DNA from: Seongchinamella unica
Lineage (GTDB): Bacteria; Pseudomonadota; Gammaproteobacteria; Pseudomonadales; Halieaceae
NCBI RefSeq assembly: GCF_004354085.1
Contig: NZ_SMSE01000001.1
Location: forward strand, 605,335-669,334
Length of the DNA: 64,000 nucleotides
Direction: 5' to 3'
Positions 44,286 to 53,381 of the stretch are shown here, one piece after another. The notes under the pieces are model-generated. The model was not told the DNA's origin, searched no databases, and saw only the letters and a program-made list of their open reading frames with translations. Position numbers and translations under genes: made by a program. Numbering within the stretch: position 1 is the stretch's first letter; the number at the start of each line of letters is the position of its first letter.

Positions 44286-45845
44286 ATGGCTGATCCAGAA
44301 GGCACAGTCCGTACCGCCCTGATTGCCGCCCTGGGCGGCTTCCTCATGGGTTTCGACGCCTCGGTCATCTCGGGTGTCGTGGGCTTCATCGAGGTGGAGT
44401 TTTCGCTGGGTAAAATAGCACTGGGCTGGTCAGTCGCCTCGCTGGCTCTGGCGGCGACCCTGGCGATGCTGGCAGCGGGTCCCCTGAGCGACCGCTTCGG
44501 CCGCAAACCCATATTGCGTTGCGCAGCGATCCTGTTTGCAATATCGGCGCTGGCCTCCGCCCTGGCGCCCAGTTTTGCGGCCCTGGTGGTCGCCCGAATT
44601 ATCGGCGGACTGGGCGTCGGGGCAGCATTGATCATCGCCCCCATGTACATCGCAGAAATCGCTCCCGCCGCCAGCCGCGGACGCATGGTCTCCATCAACC
44701 AGCTGAATATCGTCGTCGGCATCTCGGTGGCTTTTTTCAGCAACTACCTGATTCTTAAATTCGGCCAATCGGGCAGCGACCTGGCCCGGCAACTGTTACT
44801 GGATTCCGCCAGCTGGCGCTGGATGCTGGGAGTGGAATTGCTCCCCGCGGTGTTGTATTTCTTTTGCCTGCGCTTTGTACCCGAGAGTCCCCGCTGGCTC
44901 GCCATGCACGGAAATGAGGACGACGCCAGGCGCGTACTGAACAGGTTCAATTCCCGCCAGCAGGCGGAACGGGAACTGCTGTCGATTCGCCAGAGCCTGG
45001 CAGCCGGCGCCGGTCACGGCCGCCAGGGATTCCGCCAGTTACTCGAACCGACACTGCGCAAGGTCATGGTCATTGGCCTGGTCGTGGCGATCCTGCAGCA
45101 GATCACCGGGATCAACGCCGTCTTTTTCTATGCGCCCATGATTTTCGAACAGTCGGGCATAGGCACCGATGCCGCATTCATGCAGGCGGTGCTTGTCGGG
45201 CTGGCCAACCTGGTCTTTACCATCGTGGCGATGTCGTTAATCGACAAGCTGGGCCGCAAGCCCCTGCTGGTGTTCGGCGTGGCCGGTATCGCTGTATGCA
45301 TGCTGGCGCTGAGCTGGGGTTTCGACCAGGCCAGCTACACCATCGACCAGGCAATGCTGGCGACGCTGCCGGATCCGGTCCTGGCCGCGTCCCTGGAATC
45401 GCTCGCCGGCACCACCTACGACACCGACCTGGCCTTCCGGTTCGCACTCATCGAACAGCTGGGAGAAGACCGATTCCTGCAAGCCGAATCCGAGCTCCTC
45501 AAGGCGGCGATCAACATTCCCGCCGGCCTGATCCTTGTGGGCATTCTCGGGTTTGTCGCCTGCTTCGCGGTATCCATCGGGCCGGTCATGTGGGTGCTGT
45601 TTTCCGAACTGTTCCCCAACCGGGTTCGTGGAGTCGCCATATCCGTCGTCGGCCTGGTCAACTCGGCGGTCAGTTTTCTGGTGCAATTACTGTTTCCCTG
45701 GCAGCTGGCCAACCTCGGAAACGCATCGACCTTTATGTTCTATGGGATCTCGGCACTGGTCGGCCTGGTGCTGGTTATCTGGCTGTTACCCGAAACCCGC
45801 GGAAGCACTCTGGAAGAACTGGAGACCCGACTGGTAGGCGCATGA
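44286..45845 (+). CDS. Sugar porter family MFS transporter
   Basis: A 519-residue inner-membrane sugar:proton symporter type protein with 12 predicted helices. Family signatures are DRFGRKPI (loop 2-3), PESPRWLAMHG after helix 6, QQITGINAVFFYAP in helix 7, GRKPLL in loop 8-9 and LPETRGSTLEELE at the C-terminus. A long insert (about residues 360-410) between helices 9 and 10 is larger than in classical members. The start is two bases after the GH3 stop, so the two are coupled. Likely imports glucose or short glucan products. Confidence 0.93.
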   Translation: MADPEGTVRTALIAALGGFLMGFDASVISGVVGFIEVEFSLGKIALGWSVASLALAATLAMLAAGPLSDRFGRKPILRCAAILFAISALASALAPSFAALVVARIIGGLGVGAALIIAPMYIAEIAPAASRGRMVSINQLNIVVGISVAFFSNYLILKFGQSGSDLARQLLLDSASWRWMLGVELLPAVLYFFCLRFVPESPRWLAMHGNEDDARRVLNRFNSRQQAERELLSIRQSLAAGAGHGRQGFRQLLEPTLRKVMVIGLVVAILQQITGINAVFFYAPMIFEQSGIGTDAAFMQAVLVGLANLVFTIVAMSLIDKLGRKPLLVFGVAGIAVCMLALSWGFDQASYTIDQAMLATLPDPVLAASLESLAGTTYDTDLAFRFALIEQLGEDRFLQAESELLKAAINIPAGLILVGILGFVACFAVSIGPVMWVLFSELFPNRVRGVAISVVGLVNSAVSFLVQLLFPWQLANLGNASTFMFYGISALVGLVLVIWLLPETRGSTLEELETRLVGA

Positions 45846-45956
45846 AAACCTCCATGAACCCCGGCACAACCCTTGCCAAACACATGACTGACAGGAAAAG
45901 TTCACGGTACTTTACACATGAATCAATCAATCCAAATAACCGGGCCTGGTCTGCTG

Positions 45957-47774
45957 ATGAGCACTGAGCTGGAGCAAAAAGTTGAAAACCTGCTGGGCAG
46001 AATGTCGCTGGCCCAGAAGGTCGGCCAGATGGTGCAAACCGAGCGAATGGCGATAGAACCACAGCAGGTCAAGGAGTATCACATCGGCTCTGTCCTGAGT
46101 GGCGGTGGCTCCTGCCCGGGCGAAAACCAGGTCGGCGACTGGGTTGACATGAACGACGCCTACTGGATGGCCTCTATGGAGGAAGACGAAGAGCACCTTG
46201 CCATTCCCATCATCTATGGCATCGATGCCATCCATGGCAACAACAATGTCAGCGGAGCCACGATTTTCCCCCATAATATCGGTCTGGGCGCCGCTCGCGA
46301 CCCGGAACTGCTCAAGCGGATTGCCCGGGTCACTGCGAAGGAAATTCTCGCCACTGGCCTGGACTGGACCTTTGCGCCAACCCTGGCGGTAGCCCGAAAC
46401 AGCCAATGGGGTCGCACTTACGAAAGCTATTCCGAAGACCCGGAGGTGGTATCTTCGTACGCCGGTGCATTTGTTGAGGGTCTGCAGGCTGACCTTGGAG
46501 ACGATGCGGTGGTTGCCTGCGTGAAACACTGGGTAGGCGATGGTGGTACCACCGAGGGTATCGACCAGGGCGATACCCGGATCAGCGAAGCAGAGCTGGA
46601 ACGGCTGCACATCGCCCCCTATTACCCCGCCATCGATCAAGGCGTACTCACCGTCATGGCGTCGTTCAACAGCTGGAATGGCGACAAGTGCCATGGACAC
46701 AGGTATCTGCTCAGTTACGTGCTGAAAGAGCGGATGCAGTTCAATGGCTTTATCATTTCCGACTGGGACGGCATCGACTATCTCTCGGAAAGTTATTACG
46801 AAGCCGTGGCCCAGGGCGTCAATGCCGGTATCGATATGTTCATGGTGTCAGAGCACTGGCAGCCATTCATCGACCACCTCACGCATCACGTGGTCCTGGG
46901 CACCGTCCCGATGGAGAGAATAGACGATGCCGTTCGCCGGATACTGCGCGTCAAATTCGCCTTTGGCCTGTTCGACAAGCCGCGCCCCAAAGCGCGCTGC
47001 TGGTCCAACGATCAAAGTTTCGGCAGTCAGTCACACCGCGAGGTGGCCCGGGAAGCGGTGCGAAAATCGCTGGTGTTGCTGAAGAACGACGCGCAGATGC
47101 TACCGCTGGAAAAAACGCAGCGCATCCTGGTTGCAGGAAAAAGTGCGAACAACAAAGGCCACCAGTGCGGCGGCTTTACGGTCGCCTGGCAGGGCACCTC
47201 AGGGAACGAATTTGTGGTTGGGGGCAGCTCTATCTGGCAGGGGATTAAAGCCATTGCACCTGATGCCGAGCTCAGCTCAGGGAGCACAGGCGAAGACGCA
47301 GACCCGGCAAAACACGATGTGGCTATCGTGGTGATCGGTGAAAAACCCTATGCCGAGGGTATGGGCGATATACGCACAGGCGATGATGTGATTGTCCAGG
47401 CCGGCTCGCAGATCAAGGGATTACTGAAAGTGCTGGAGCCTTATGGCGACAGTCTGGTATTGGCAGACCTGCATCCCGAAGACCTTGAGACCATTACCAA
47501 CATCACCTCTCGCGGCGTACCCGTGGTCACAGTCATGCTGTCCGGGCGCCCGCTGGTCACCAACCGGGAACTGGACGCATCATCCGCCTTTGTCGCCGCC
47601 TGGCTGCCGGGGTCCGAGGGTCAGGGCATTGCGGACGTGCTGTTTGGCGACCATGACTTCAGCGGCAAGCTCTCCTTCAGCTGGCCAAGAAACGATAAGA
47701 AGACACCCAATATCGGTGACAACGACTATGACCCGCTGTTCCCCTATGGCTTTGGCCTCGACTACGGCAGCTAA
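45957..47774 (+). CDS. GH3 exo-beta-glucanase/glucosidase (second copy)
   Basis: A 605-residue GH3 enzyme from the chosen start. The barrel domain has IIYGIDAIHGNNNV, CVKHWVGDGGT (Lys190-His191) and the nucleophile Asp269 in FIISDWDGIDY; the second domain has VIGEKPYAEGMGD (carrying the likely acid/base Glu) and ends SFSWPRNDKK..YGFGLDY. This resembles exo-1,3/1,4-glucanases and lacks the C-terminal fibronectin-like domain of the first GH3. ATG 45957 aligns with the start of the first GH3 (MSS and MST openings); ATG 45918 is in frame but neither has a good ribosome site. No signal peptide, so cytoplasmic. Confidence 0.92.
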   Translation: MSTELEQKVENLLGRMSLAQKVGQMVQTERMAIEPQQVKEYHIGSVLSGGGSCPGENQVGDWVDMNDAYWMASMEEDEEHLAIPIIYGIDAIHGNNNVSGATIFPHNIGLGAARDPELLKRIARVTAKEILATGLDWTFAPTLAVARNSQWGRTYESYSEDPEVVSSYAGAFVEGLQADLGDDAVVACVKHWVGDGGTTEGIDQGDTRISEAELERLHIAPYYPAIDQGVLTVMASFNSWNGDKCHGHRYLLSYVLKERMQFNGFIISDWDGIDYLSESYYEAVAQGVNAGIDMFMVSEHWQPFIDHLTHHVVLGTVPMERIDDAVRRILRVKFAFGLFDKPRPKARCWSNDQSFGSQSHREVAREAVRKSLVLLKNDAQMLPLEKTQRILVAGKSANNKGHQCGGFTVAWQGTSGNEFVVGGSSIWQGIKAIAPDAELSSGSTGEDADPAKHDVAIVVIGEKPYAEGMGDIRTGDDVIVQAGSQIKGLLKVLEPYGDSLVLADLHPEDLETITNITSRGVPVVTVMLSGRPLVTNRELDASSAFVAAWLPGSEGQGIADVLFGDHDFSGKLSFSWPRNDKKTPNIGDNDYDPLFPYGFGLDYGS

Positions 47775-47936
47775 GCACGGACCAGGCCAGGGCATTTGAC
47801 CGCAGCATGAGTCCACTTGAGCGACTCGTGCTTGCAGAAGTGCCGGGCGCTACCGACAATGGCCGGCCAGATAATAATAAGGCCTGGCGGGAGGGTAGGC
47901 ATTTCCCGGTAGGGCTGATAGCGCGATAGGACGATT

Positions 47937-49397
47937 ATGGCTCCAGATCTGCACTACGAGACGCCTGAAAAAGACCGTGTGCCCCTGACCGAGAAAGTCA
48001 TTTACGGTCTGGGCGCTTTTGTTAACAACATCCTGGCGGCTGCCATTGGCGGCATGAGCATCGTGCTCAATCTCGGCCTGGGCATGAATCCTGCCCTGGT
48101 GGGGCTGTTGGGCGCGCTGCCCAGGTTAATCGACGCCTTCACCGACCCACTGATGGGGTACATCTCTGACCAGACCCGGTCGCGCTGGGGCCGGCGCAGG
48201 CCCTATATCTTCGCCGGCGCGATATTAGTCAGCATCTCCTTCGCCCTGCTCTGGCAACTGCCCGAGGGAAAGTCGCAAGACTACTACTTCTGGTTTTTCC
48301 TGATCGGTTCACTGGTTTTCTACCTGTTCTACACCATGTTCGCCACCCCATGGGTAGCACTGGGCTATGAACTCACCCCCGACTACCATGAGCGAACCCG
48401 GGTGATGGCAGTACAGAATTTCATGGGGCAACTGGCTTACCTGATCTCGCCCTGGTTTCTGTGGATCATGCAACACGAGGGCATGTTCGATAACCTTGCC
48501 AGCGGCGCAGCGGGGCTGGCGGTAGCCATCGCGATCGCGGTAACGATTCTGGGCGTACTGCCGGCCATATTCCTGAGAGAGCGTTACCAGGACCTGGCGA
48601 CAAAGGAGATTGAAGAGGCCACTGCCGGGGTGTCGGGACTGGCCAGCCAGTTCAGGGAGCGAACGCTGGATTTCTTCAGGGGCTTCGCCATGACCCTGCG
48701 GTTTTCCCCCTTCATGAAGCTATGCGCCGCGACATTCCTGGTTTTCAACGGATTCATGATGGTGGCTTCTTTCCAGTCCTACATCATCATCTACTACGTT
48801 TTCGCCGGCGATCAGGAACTGGGTGCCGAGTATGCCGGGTGGTCGGGAACTGTTTCGGCATTTGGCACTTTCTTCGTGATTTTTTTCATCAGCTGGCTAT
48901 CAACGCTCATTGGCAAGCGCCGTGCCTTCTTCGTTGCCATCGGTGTATCCATGCTCGGTTATGCCCTCAAATGGATCTGCTACGATCCACGATACCCGCT
49001 CCTGTTGCTACTCCCGGCACCGCTGATTGCCTTCGGCCTGGGTGGCCTGTTTACCCTGATGGGCTCAATGATCGCGGATGTCTGCGATATGGATGAACTC
49101 CAGAGTCATGAGCGCCGCGAAGGTATGTTCGGCTCAATTTACTGGTGGGTGGTCAAGCTGGGAATGGCGGCGGCACTGGCCATAGGCGGCGTGTTGCTCA
49201 ATGCCACCGGATTCGATGTCGCGCTGGGAGGTCACCAGACGGAACAGGCACTACTGTTGATGCGCCTGTTCGATATTGTCGTGCCGCTGGTATTTTCCGG
49301 GATCGCGATCTGGCTGATTGCATCCTATCCGATTACAGAGCAAGTCGCCGCCGAGGTTCGCCAGTCACTTGAGGCGCGAAGAGGCAGCGTCTCCTGA
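47937..49397 (+). CDS. GPH-family (glycoside-pentoside-hexuronide:cation) symporter
   Basis: A 486-residue MFS-type symporter of the MelB/GPH family with 12 helices. Signature segments are YGLGAFVNNILAAAIGGM, DPLMGYISDQTRSRWGRRRPY (loop 2-3) and MIADVCDMDELQSHERREGMFGS near helix 10-11. Members carry di- and oligosaccharides with sodium or protons. It is the last intact gene of the plus-strand operon; TAGGACGATT precedes the ATG. With two transporters in the operon, one may handle glucose and this one oligosaccharide. Confidence 0.92.
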   Translation: MAPDLHYETPEKDRVPLTEKVIYGLGAFVNNILAAAIGGMSIVLNLGLGMNPALVGLLGALPRLIDAFTDPLMGYISDQTRSRWGRRRPYIFAGAILVSISFALLWQLPEGKSQDYYFWFFLIGSLVFYLFYTMFATPWVALGYELTPDYHERTRVMAVQNFMGQLAYLISPWFLWIMQHEGMFDNLASGAAGLAVAIAIAVTILGVLPAIFLRERYQDLATKEIEEATAGVSGLASQFRERTLDFFRGFAMTLRFSPFMKLCAATFLVFNGFMMVASFQSYIIIYYVFAGDQELGAEYAGWSGTVSAFGTFFVIFFISWLSTLIGKRRAFFVAIGVSMLGYALKWICYDPRYPLLLLLPAPLIAFGLGGLFTLMGSMIADVCDMDELQSHERREGMFGSIYWWVVKLGMAAALAIGGVLLNATGFDVALGGHQTEQALLLMRLFDIVVPLVFSGIAIWLIASYPITEQVAAEVRQSLEARRGSVS

Positions 49398-49414
49398 AGG
49401 GTGGTCATGATCCG

Positions 49415-49510
49415 GTGAGTGATCTTCCCGCAGCAGGATTACAGCTCTGCACCGTCAGGTCACCCATGGTGCAGGAAGTGACGGGGACGCTGGCCAGGGA
49501 ACTCCGTGAC
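49415..49510 (+). pseudogene. N-terminal remnant of a sugar phosphate isomerase/epimerase (TIM barrel)
   Basis: Just after the GPH symporter stop, a GTG-initiated frame reads AGLQLCTVRSPMVQEVTGTLAR, matching the conserved opening GLQLYTVRxxM..D..GTL of the xylose-isomerase-like sugar phosphate isomerase/epimerase family. Similarity stops after about 30 codons, where the family would continue with VAxIGY; the frame then runs on without family features to a stop at 49733-49735. It is best read as the truncated last gene of the operon. Confidence 0.6.
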
Positions 49511-49642
49511 CCGCTGCTATCTATCTGCGCAGTCAGGCGTCAACTGGCTACACCAGGCGCTACCGACACTCAGACTGCAGCCCTAAAAAAGGGTTCTTCG
49601 CGCATTACCGTGGAGAGGTCGCTCCTGACTGATCGGACACCA

Positions 49643-49707
49643 CAATCGCGGTATACCCCCCGAAGTGAGTTAAAGGGGGTTCGAACGCAGGGGGTATACC
49701 GCGATTG
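49643..49707. repeat. 18-bp perfect inverted repeat containing GGTATACC
   Basis: CAATCGCGGTATACCCCC (49643-49660) is repeated in reverse complement at 49690-49707 around a 29-base loop. It lies in the 574-base gap behind the truncated isomerase gene and may mark a deletion or insertion scar. No T-tract follows, so it is not an obvious terminator. Confidence 0.75.
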
Positions 49708-49770
49708 CAGTGGCCGCTTAAGCCAGAGAGTCTAGCTAACTACCCTTCCCCGCTAATGTGCGATGAACCT

Positions 49771-49802
49771 AAAAAAGGCGAGCTGGAAAACCCAGCTCGC
49801 CT
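49771..49802 (-). terminator. Rho-independent terminator facing the ferritin gene
   Basis: On the minus strand AGGCGAGCTGG pairs with CCAGCTCGCCT (11 bp) across a five-base loop and is followed by a run of T. It would end transcripts coming from ftnA; the 170 bases between it and the ftnA stop show no convincing gene. Confidence 0.85.
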
Positions 49803-49971
49803 GAAAAACCCCAAAGGGTGACACACATTTACTTACCGGGACACCGCATCCCAGTTATCCCAGCATCGCAGTTAAGCTGTCCGGGCGAAAGCGTTTTGCG
49901 ATACAGGGGACTTTTTCCCGGTTGAAAAGGATCATCGCCGCCGGAGCAGCAGGCAGGTAGAGCGAACTGAC

Positions 49972-50478
49972 TCAGGCGAGTGTCGCCGGCGCCGGCCTTG
50001 CGCCCAATTCATTATCGATCATCAGCAGTCCGTAGCCGTCATCTTTGACCAGCTTCAGCTTGGAGATAATCTCCCCCACCGTGGCTTCTTCTTCCACCTG
50101 CTCATTCACGAACCACTGCAACAGGTTGTAGGTGGCGTGATCCTTTTCCTTCAGCGCCTGATCGCTCAGGTTGTTGAGCTTGGCGGTCATGGTCTGCTCG
50201 TGCTGCAGCGATGATTTGAACACATCGAGAATCTTGCCAAACTCGCTGGGCGGCTGGGGAATTTCCCGCAGTACCACATGGGAGCCCTGCTCTATCAGGT
50301 AGTTGTAGATTTTGGTGGCATGCATCTGCTCTTCTGAATACTGCTGCTTGAGCCAGTTGGCAGCACCATTGAAATCGATATGCGCGCAATAGGCAGACAT
50401 GGCCAGGTAGAGGTAGGCGGAATAAAATTCGTCGTTGAGTTGCTTGTGCAGCGCCTTCTGCATTTCTTCGGAGATCAT
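49972..50478 (-). CDS. ftnA: Bacterial non-haem ferritin
   Basis: A 168-residue iron-storage ferritin with the four-helix fold. From ATG 50478 the ferroxidase residues fall at Glu17, Glu50, His53, Glu94, Gln127 and Glu130, the same numbering as E. coli FtnA. Segments DEFYSAYLYLAMSAYC and YSEEQMHATKIYNYLIEQG are typical. An AAGG ribosome site lies seven bases ahead of this ATG; the upstream ATG at 50484 is only one base from it. The gene follows the downstream SDR stop by a GC-rich hairpin and ends at a strong terminator. Confidence 0.95.
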   Translation of the reverse strand: MISEEMQKALHKQLNDEFYSAYLYLAMSAYCAHIDFNGAANWLKQQYSEEQMHATKIYNYLIEQGSHVVLREIPQPPSEFGKILDVFKSSLQHEQTMTAKLNNLSDQALKEKDHATYNLLQWFVNEQVEEEATVGEIISKLKLVKDDGYGLLMIDNELGARPAPATLA

Positions 50479-50557
50479 GGACATGCCTTCAACAGGATTT
50501 CGTCCATTCTAAGGCAGGGCGGTGGCGGATACCACCACCCTGCCGGTGAGAGGTCTC

Positions 50558-51436
50558 CTACATCTGGGGAATTTCCTCGAACACTATCGGTAGCTCGGCA
50601 CGGCGATATCGTTCTGATCGCGCCTGCAGCGTATCCGCCGCCTCGTCCAGGTTTTTCATAATGACAAAGCGCTGTTCGCGAATCCCGTCCAGGGTAAAGC
50701 GGGCCAGTTCGTCCAGGTCCTGGAACTGCATCTCGGCACCGGCGGCCTTCATTGCTTCCTTGAAGGCCTCGATATCCGGCGGCGGTGCGCCTGGCTTCTC
50801 GCGCTTGAGCTCCGCCGGCCGATTGCGCTCCGGATTCCACAGTCCCGTCACCAGCACACCGCCGGAGGGGTAGAATAGCGAAGCCTTGAGCCGGGTACCC
50901 TCACTTTCCAGCTGTGAGGCCAGGCACTCGGTCAGGGCACAGACCGCCGCTTTACTGGAAGCGTACACCGATTGGTACGGCAGGCTGGAAATACCGCCGT
51001 CACCGGACGTGGTGTTGATAATGTAGCCCTCTTCCCCGCCGGCGATCATCCGCGGCACAAATGCCTGGATACCGTGGGCAACGCCCATGACGTTCACACT
51101 GTAAACCCAGGCCCAGTCGTTGGGCGTGGTTTCCCAGACATTGGATGATGGCGCTGCAACCCCGGCATTGTTGAACAGCAGGTGACAGGCACCGTGCTCC
51201 CCGTAGACATAATCCGCCAGCGCCTCCAGCGACTCGGCCTTACGCACGTCAACCTTGAAGCCGCTGACCTGGCGATCCTCCCCGCTGCATTCCGCCACGG
51301 CGGCTTCCAGGGCACCGTCTTCCACGTCGGCGATGACAACCCTGGCCCCCTCGTCCAGCAGCGCCTTGACCAGCGCCTTGCCTATGCCGCCGGCACCACC
51401 GGTGACCACAGCTACCTTGTTGTCAAAATCCTGCAT
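50558..51436 (-). CDS. Short-chain dehydrogenase/reductase (second)
   Basis: A 292-residue SDR with TGGAGGIG at 12-19, NNAG at 89-92, Ser144 and the catalytic YASSK (Tyr158, Lys162). The C-terminal extension of about 60 residues (FEEIPQM end) contains DLDELARFTLDGIREQRFVIM, found in SDRs linked to long-chain or steroid substrates. ATG 51436 is preceded by GGGAGAG. It is a stand-alone gene upstream of ferritin; the substrate is unknown. Confidence 0.88.
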   Translation of the reverse strand: MQDFDNKVAVVTGGAGGIGKALVKALLDEGARVVIADVEDGALEAAVAECSGEDRQVSGFKVDVRKAESLEALADYVYGEHGACHLLFNNAGVAAPSSNVWETTPNDWAWVYSVNVMGVAHGIQAFVPRMIAGGEEGYIINTTSGDGGISSLPYQSVYASSKAAVCALTECLASQLESEGTRLKASLFYPSGGVLVTGLWNPERNRPAELKREKPGAPPPDIEAFKEAMKAAGAEMQFQDLDELARFTLDGIREQRFVIMKNLDEAADTLQARSERYRRAELPIVFEEIPQM

Positions 51437-51576
51437 GTACACGCTCTCCCTATTACGCCGAGTGAATTGTTGTATGGACGACCATGCTCCCATGAAACAA
51501 CCGGCAGCACAGTGACCCCTCCGGCCCGCAAAGTGACTATTTGAATCACCCGCACAGCCGCTTTCGCGGGCTTACT

Positions 51577-53247
51577 TCAGGCGTAACGGAGCTGGGCGCC
51601 CTCGCGCAGTATACGGGTCTGGCGCACGTTCACCGGCTTGTAATCGCGCTCCTTCACTGTGCTGACTCCCACATAGTCGACGGTAGCCTCTGTGGGTGCC
51701 AGGGTGAGGCGCACGTAACCACGCGTGAGCCCCTCAGTCCACAGTACTTCCGGGCTGCCGGCGGCGATCAGGCCATCCATCATTGCCGCACCCGCGTCAC
51801 CCAGGCTCGCGAAAGCGCCGGGGGAGGTGATGCCCGTGGTGCCCAGTTCCAGGCCCATGGGTTTGTCCGCCTCGTCGAATAACTGGTTCTGCCAGAAGGC
51901 GTGACTGTCGCCGGTGACGACCAACAGGTCCCGGGCTCCCGCGTTGCGGCAGAGCTGGTAAAAGCGCTCCCGGGCCCAGGGATAGCCGTCCCAGGCGTCC
52001 AGGAACAGGGGCAGCCGGGCGGGACCCAGAGCGCTGAAGGTTCGGGCCTCGTCATACAGTGGGTGGGATTCATCCAGGGCAAGTTGCGCGAACTGTTCGT
52101 CAGTCAGTGCAGGAATGTAGCTGCGTGCCATGGGCACCTGGTTGCCGATAATGCGCCAGGGCTGCCCTGCCGTAACAGATTCCCGCAGGGCCGTTTCCAG
52201 GAAAGCTTCCATTTCCGGGGCCAGCAAGTGCCTGCCGGGCGCATTCAGGTGTTGCTGCAGGAACTCAGCGATGCCCTCGCCGGTCTGTAATAACTCACGG
52301 AACTGCTCGTAGTCGAACTGCTCGTCCCGCGCAGTATGGCGGGTCTCCAGGGTGACCAGGCTGGCGAGATCGCCAAACTGATAGTGACGCCAGTACTGCG
52401 CACGGTCCATGCCCGCTGCCGGTTCGCGTAGCGGCATCCACTCGAAGTAGGCCTGCAGTGATCGCTCCCTCCGGCTGACCCAGTCGCCTTCGGTTTCCTG
52501 CTGATGATTGTTGGCCCCCTCGCGCCAGGGATTGTCGGTGGACTCGTGATCATCCCAAATGGCTATGAGCGGATGCGCCGCGTGCATCATCTGCGACTGC
52601 GGATCCGCCTTGTACTGGGCGTGACGCTGGCGATAGTCCTTGAGCGTTACCGTTTCCCGACGCGGCCGGTGCTCGCGACCCAGAGCCACCCCCGACTGCC
52701 CGCCGTAACCGTCCGGGCCGTATTCGTAAATGTAATCACCGAGGTGGACAACGAAATCGACCCCGGGGTCCAGGGCGATGGTCTCGTAGGCGTTGAAGTA
52801 GCCGAAGGGATAATTGGAGCAGGACGCCAGGGCGATACCGAGCTTGCCAGGGGAGCCTGTCGGCAGTGTCCTGGTGCGGCCGACGGGTGAATTCTGCCCC
52901 TTGTACTTGAAGGAGTAATAGTAGGTCTTGCCGGGCTCGAGGCCATCGACCACCAGTTTGACGGTCATGTCACGGGAACGGTCGGTGGAAAATGCCCCGC
53001 GTTTGACCACCCGGCGGTGCTCCGCATCCTCGGTCACGATCCACTTGCCGGTGGCGGTACGGCGCTCGGTGGAAATACGTGTCCACAGTACCACGCTCCG
53101 CTCATCAGGATCGCCACTGGCCACACCATGGGCAAAGGCGGAGGAATTCCCCGACTGCCGGGCAAAGCCGGCGCAGCCCACCAGGGGCAGTGCCGCAGTG
53201 GCAGACAGACCGGCAAGGGCTTTACGCCGGCTGATTCGGTAGGGCAT
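51577..53247 (-). CDS. phoD: Alkaline phosphatase D (PhoD-type phosphodiesterase), Tat-exported
   Basis: A 556-residue exported phosphatase/phosphodiesterase. The N-terminus has a Tat motif SRRKALAG and a following LVGC at residues 22-25, so it may also be lipid-modified. The mature part shows the PhoD N-terminal beta domain (HGVASGDPDERSVVLWTR) and the metallophosphatase motifs HLGDYIYEYG, IWDDHESTDN, IIGNQVPMAR and VVTGDSHAFW, with metal-binding Asp, Asn and His residues. PhoD releases phosphate from esters and lipoteichoic-type polymers using iron and calcium. GGGAG lies before ATG. Confidence 0.93.
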   Translation of the reverse strand: MPYRISRRKALAGLSATAALPLVGCAGFARQSGNSSAFAHGVASGDPDERSVVLWTRISTERRTATGKWIVTEDAEHRRVVKRGAFSTDRSRDMTVKLVVDGLEPGKTYYYSFKYKGQNSPVGRTRTLPTGSPGKLGIALASCSNYPFGYFNAYETIALDPGVDFVVHLGDYIYEYGPDGYGGQSGVALGREHRPRRETVTLKDYRQRHAQYKADPQSQMMHAAHPLIAIWDDHESTDNPWREGANNHQQETEGDWVSRRERSLQAYFEWMPLREPAAGMDRAQYWRHYQFGDLASLVTLETRHTARDEQFDYEQFRELLQTGEGIAEFLQQHLNAPGRHLLAPEMEAFLETALRESVTAGQPWRIIGNQVPMARSYIPALTDEQFAQLALDESHPLYDEARTFSALGPARLPLFLDAWDGYPWARERFYQLCRNAGARDLLVVTGDSHAFWQNQLFDEADKPMGLELGTTGITSPGAFASLGDAGAAMMDGLIAAGSPEVLWTEGLTRGYVRLTLAPTEATVDYVGVSTVKERDYKPVNVRQTRILREGAQLRYA

Positions 53248-53280
53248 GTATGACTCCCGCTGACAGACGTACCGCTATTT

Positions 53281-53309
53281 CCCCGCCAGTCCTTGCAGGG
53301 CTGGCGGGG
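53281..53309 (-). terminator. GC-rich hairpin between aldolase and phoD genes
   Basis: CCCCGCCAG at 53281-53289 pairs with CTGGCGGGG at 53301-53309 across an 11-base loop. It follows the class II aldolase stop codon on the minus strand but lacks a T-tract, so termination is uncertain. Confidence 0.45.
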
Positions 53310-53381
53310 CAGTAAACAGTGGAGCAACTATCAGCGCAAGCGTCAACCGTGGAAGGGGGAATTCCGCGGTTCGCGTGAGTA

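Noticed and set aside
45918-45956. Earlier ATG for the second GH3
   Set aside because: The upstream 13 residues match nothing in the family, and the later ATG aligns with the first GH3 start. Neither has a strong ribosome site, so this remains open.
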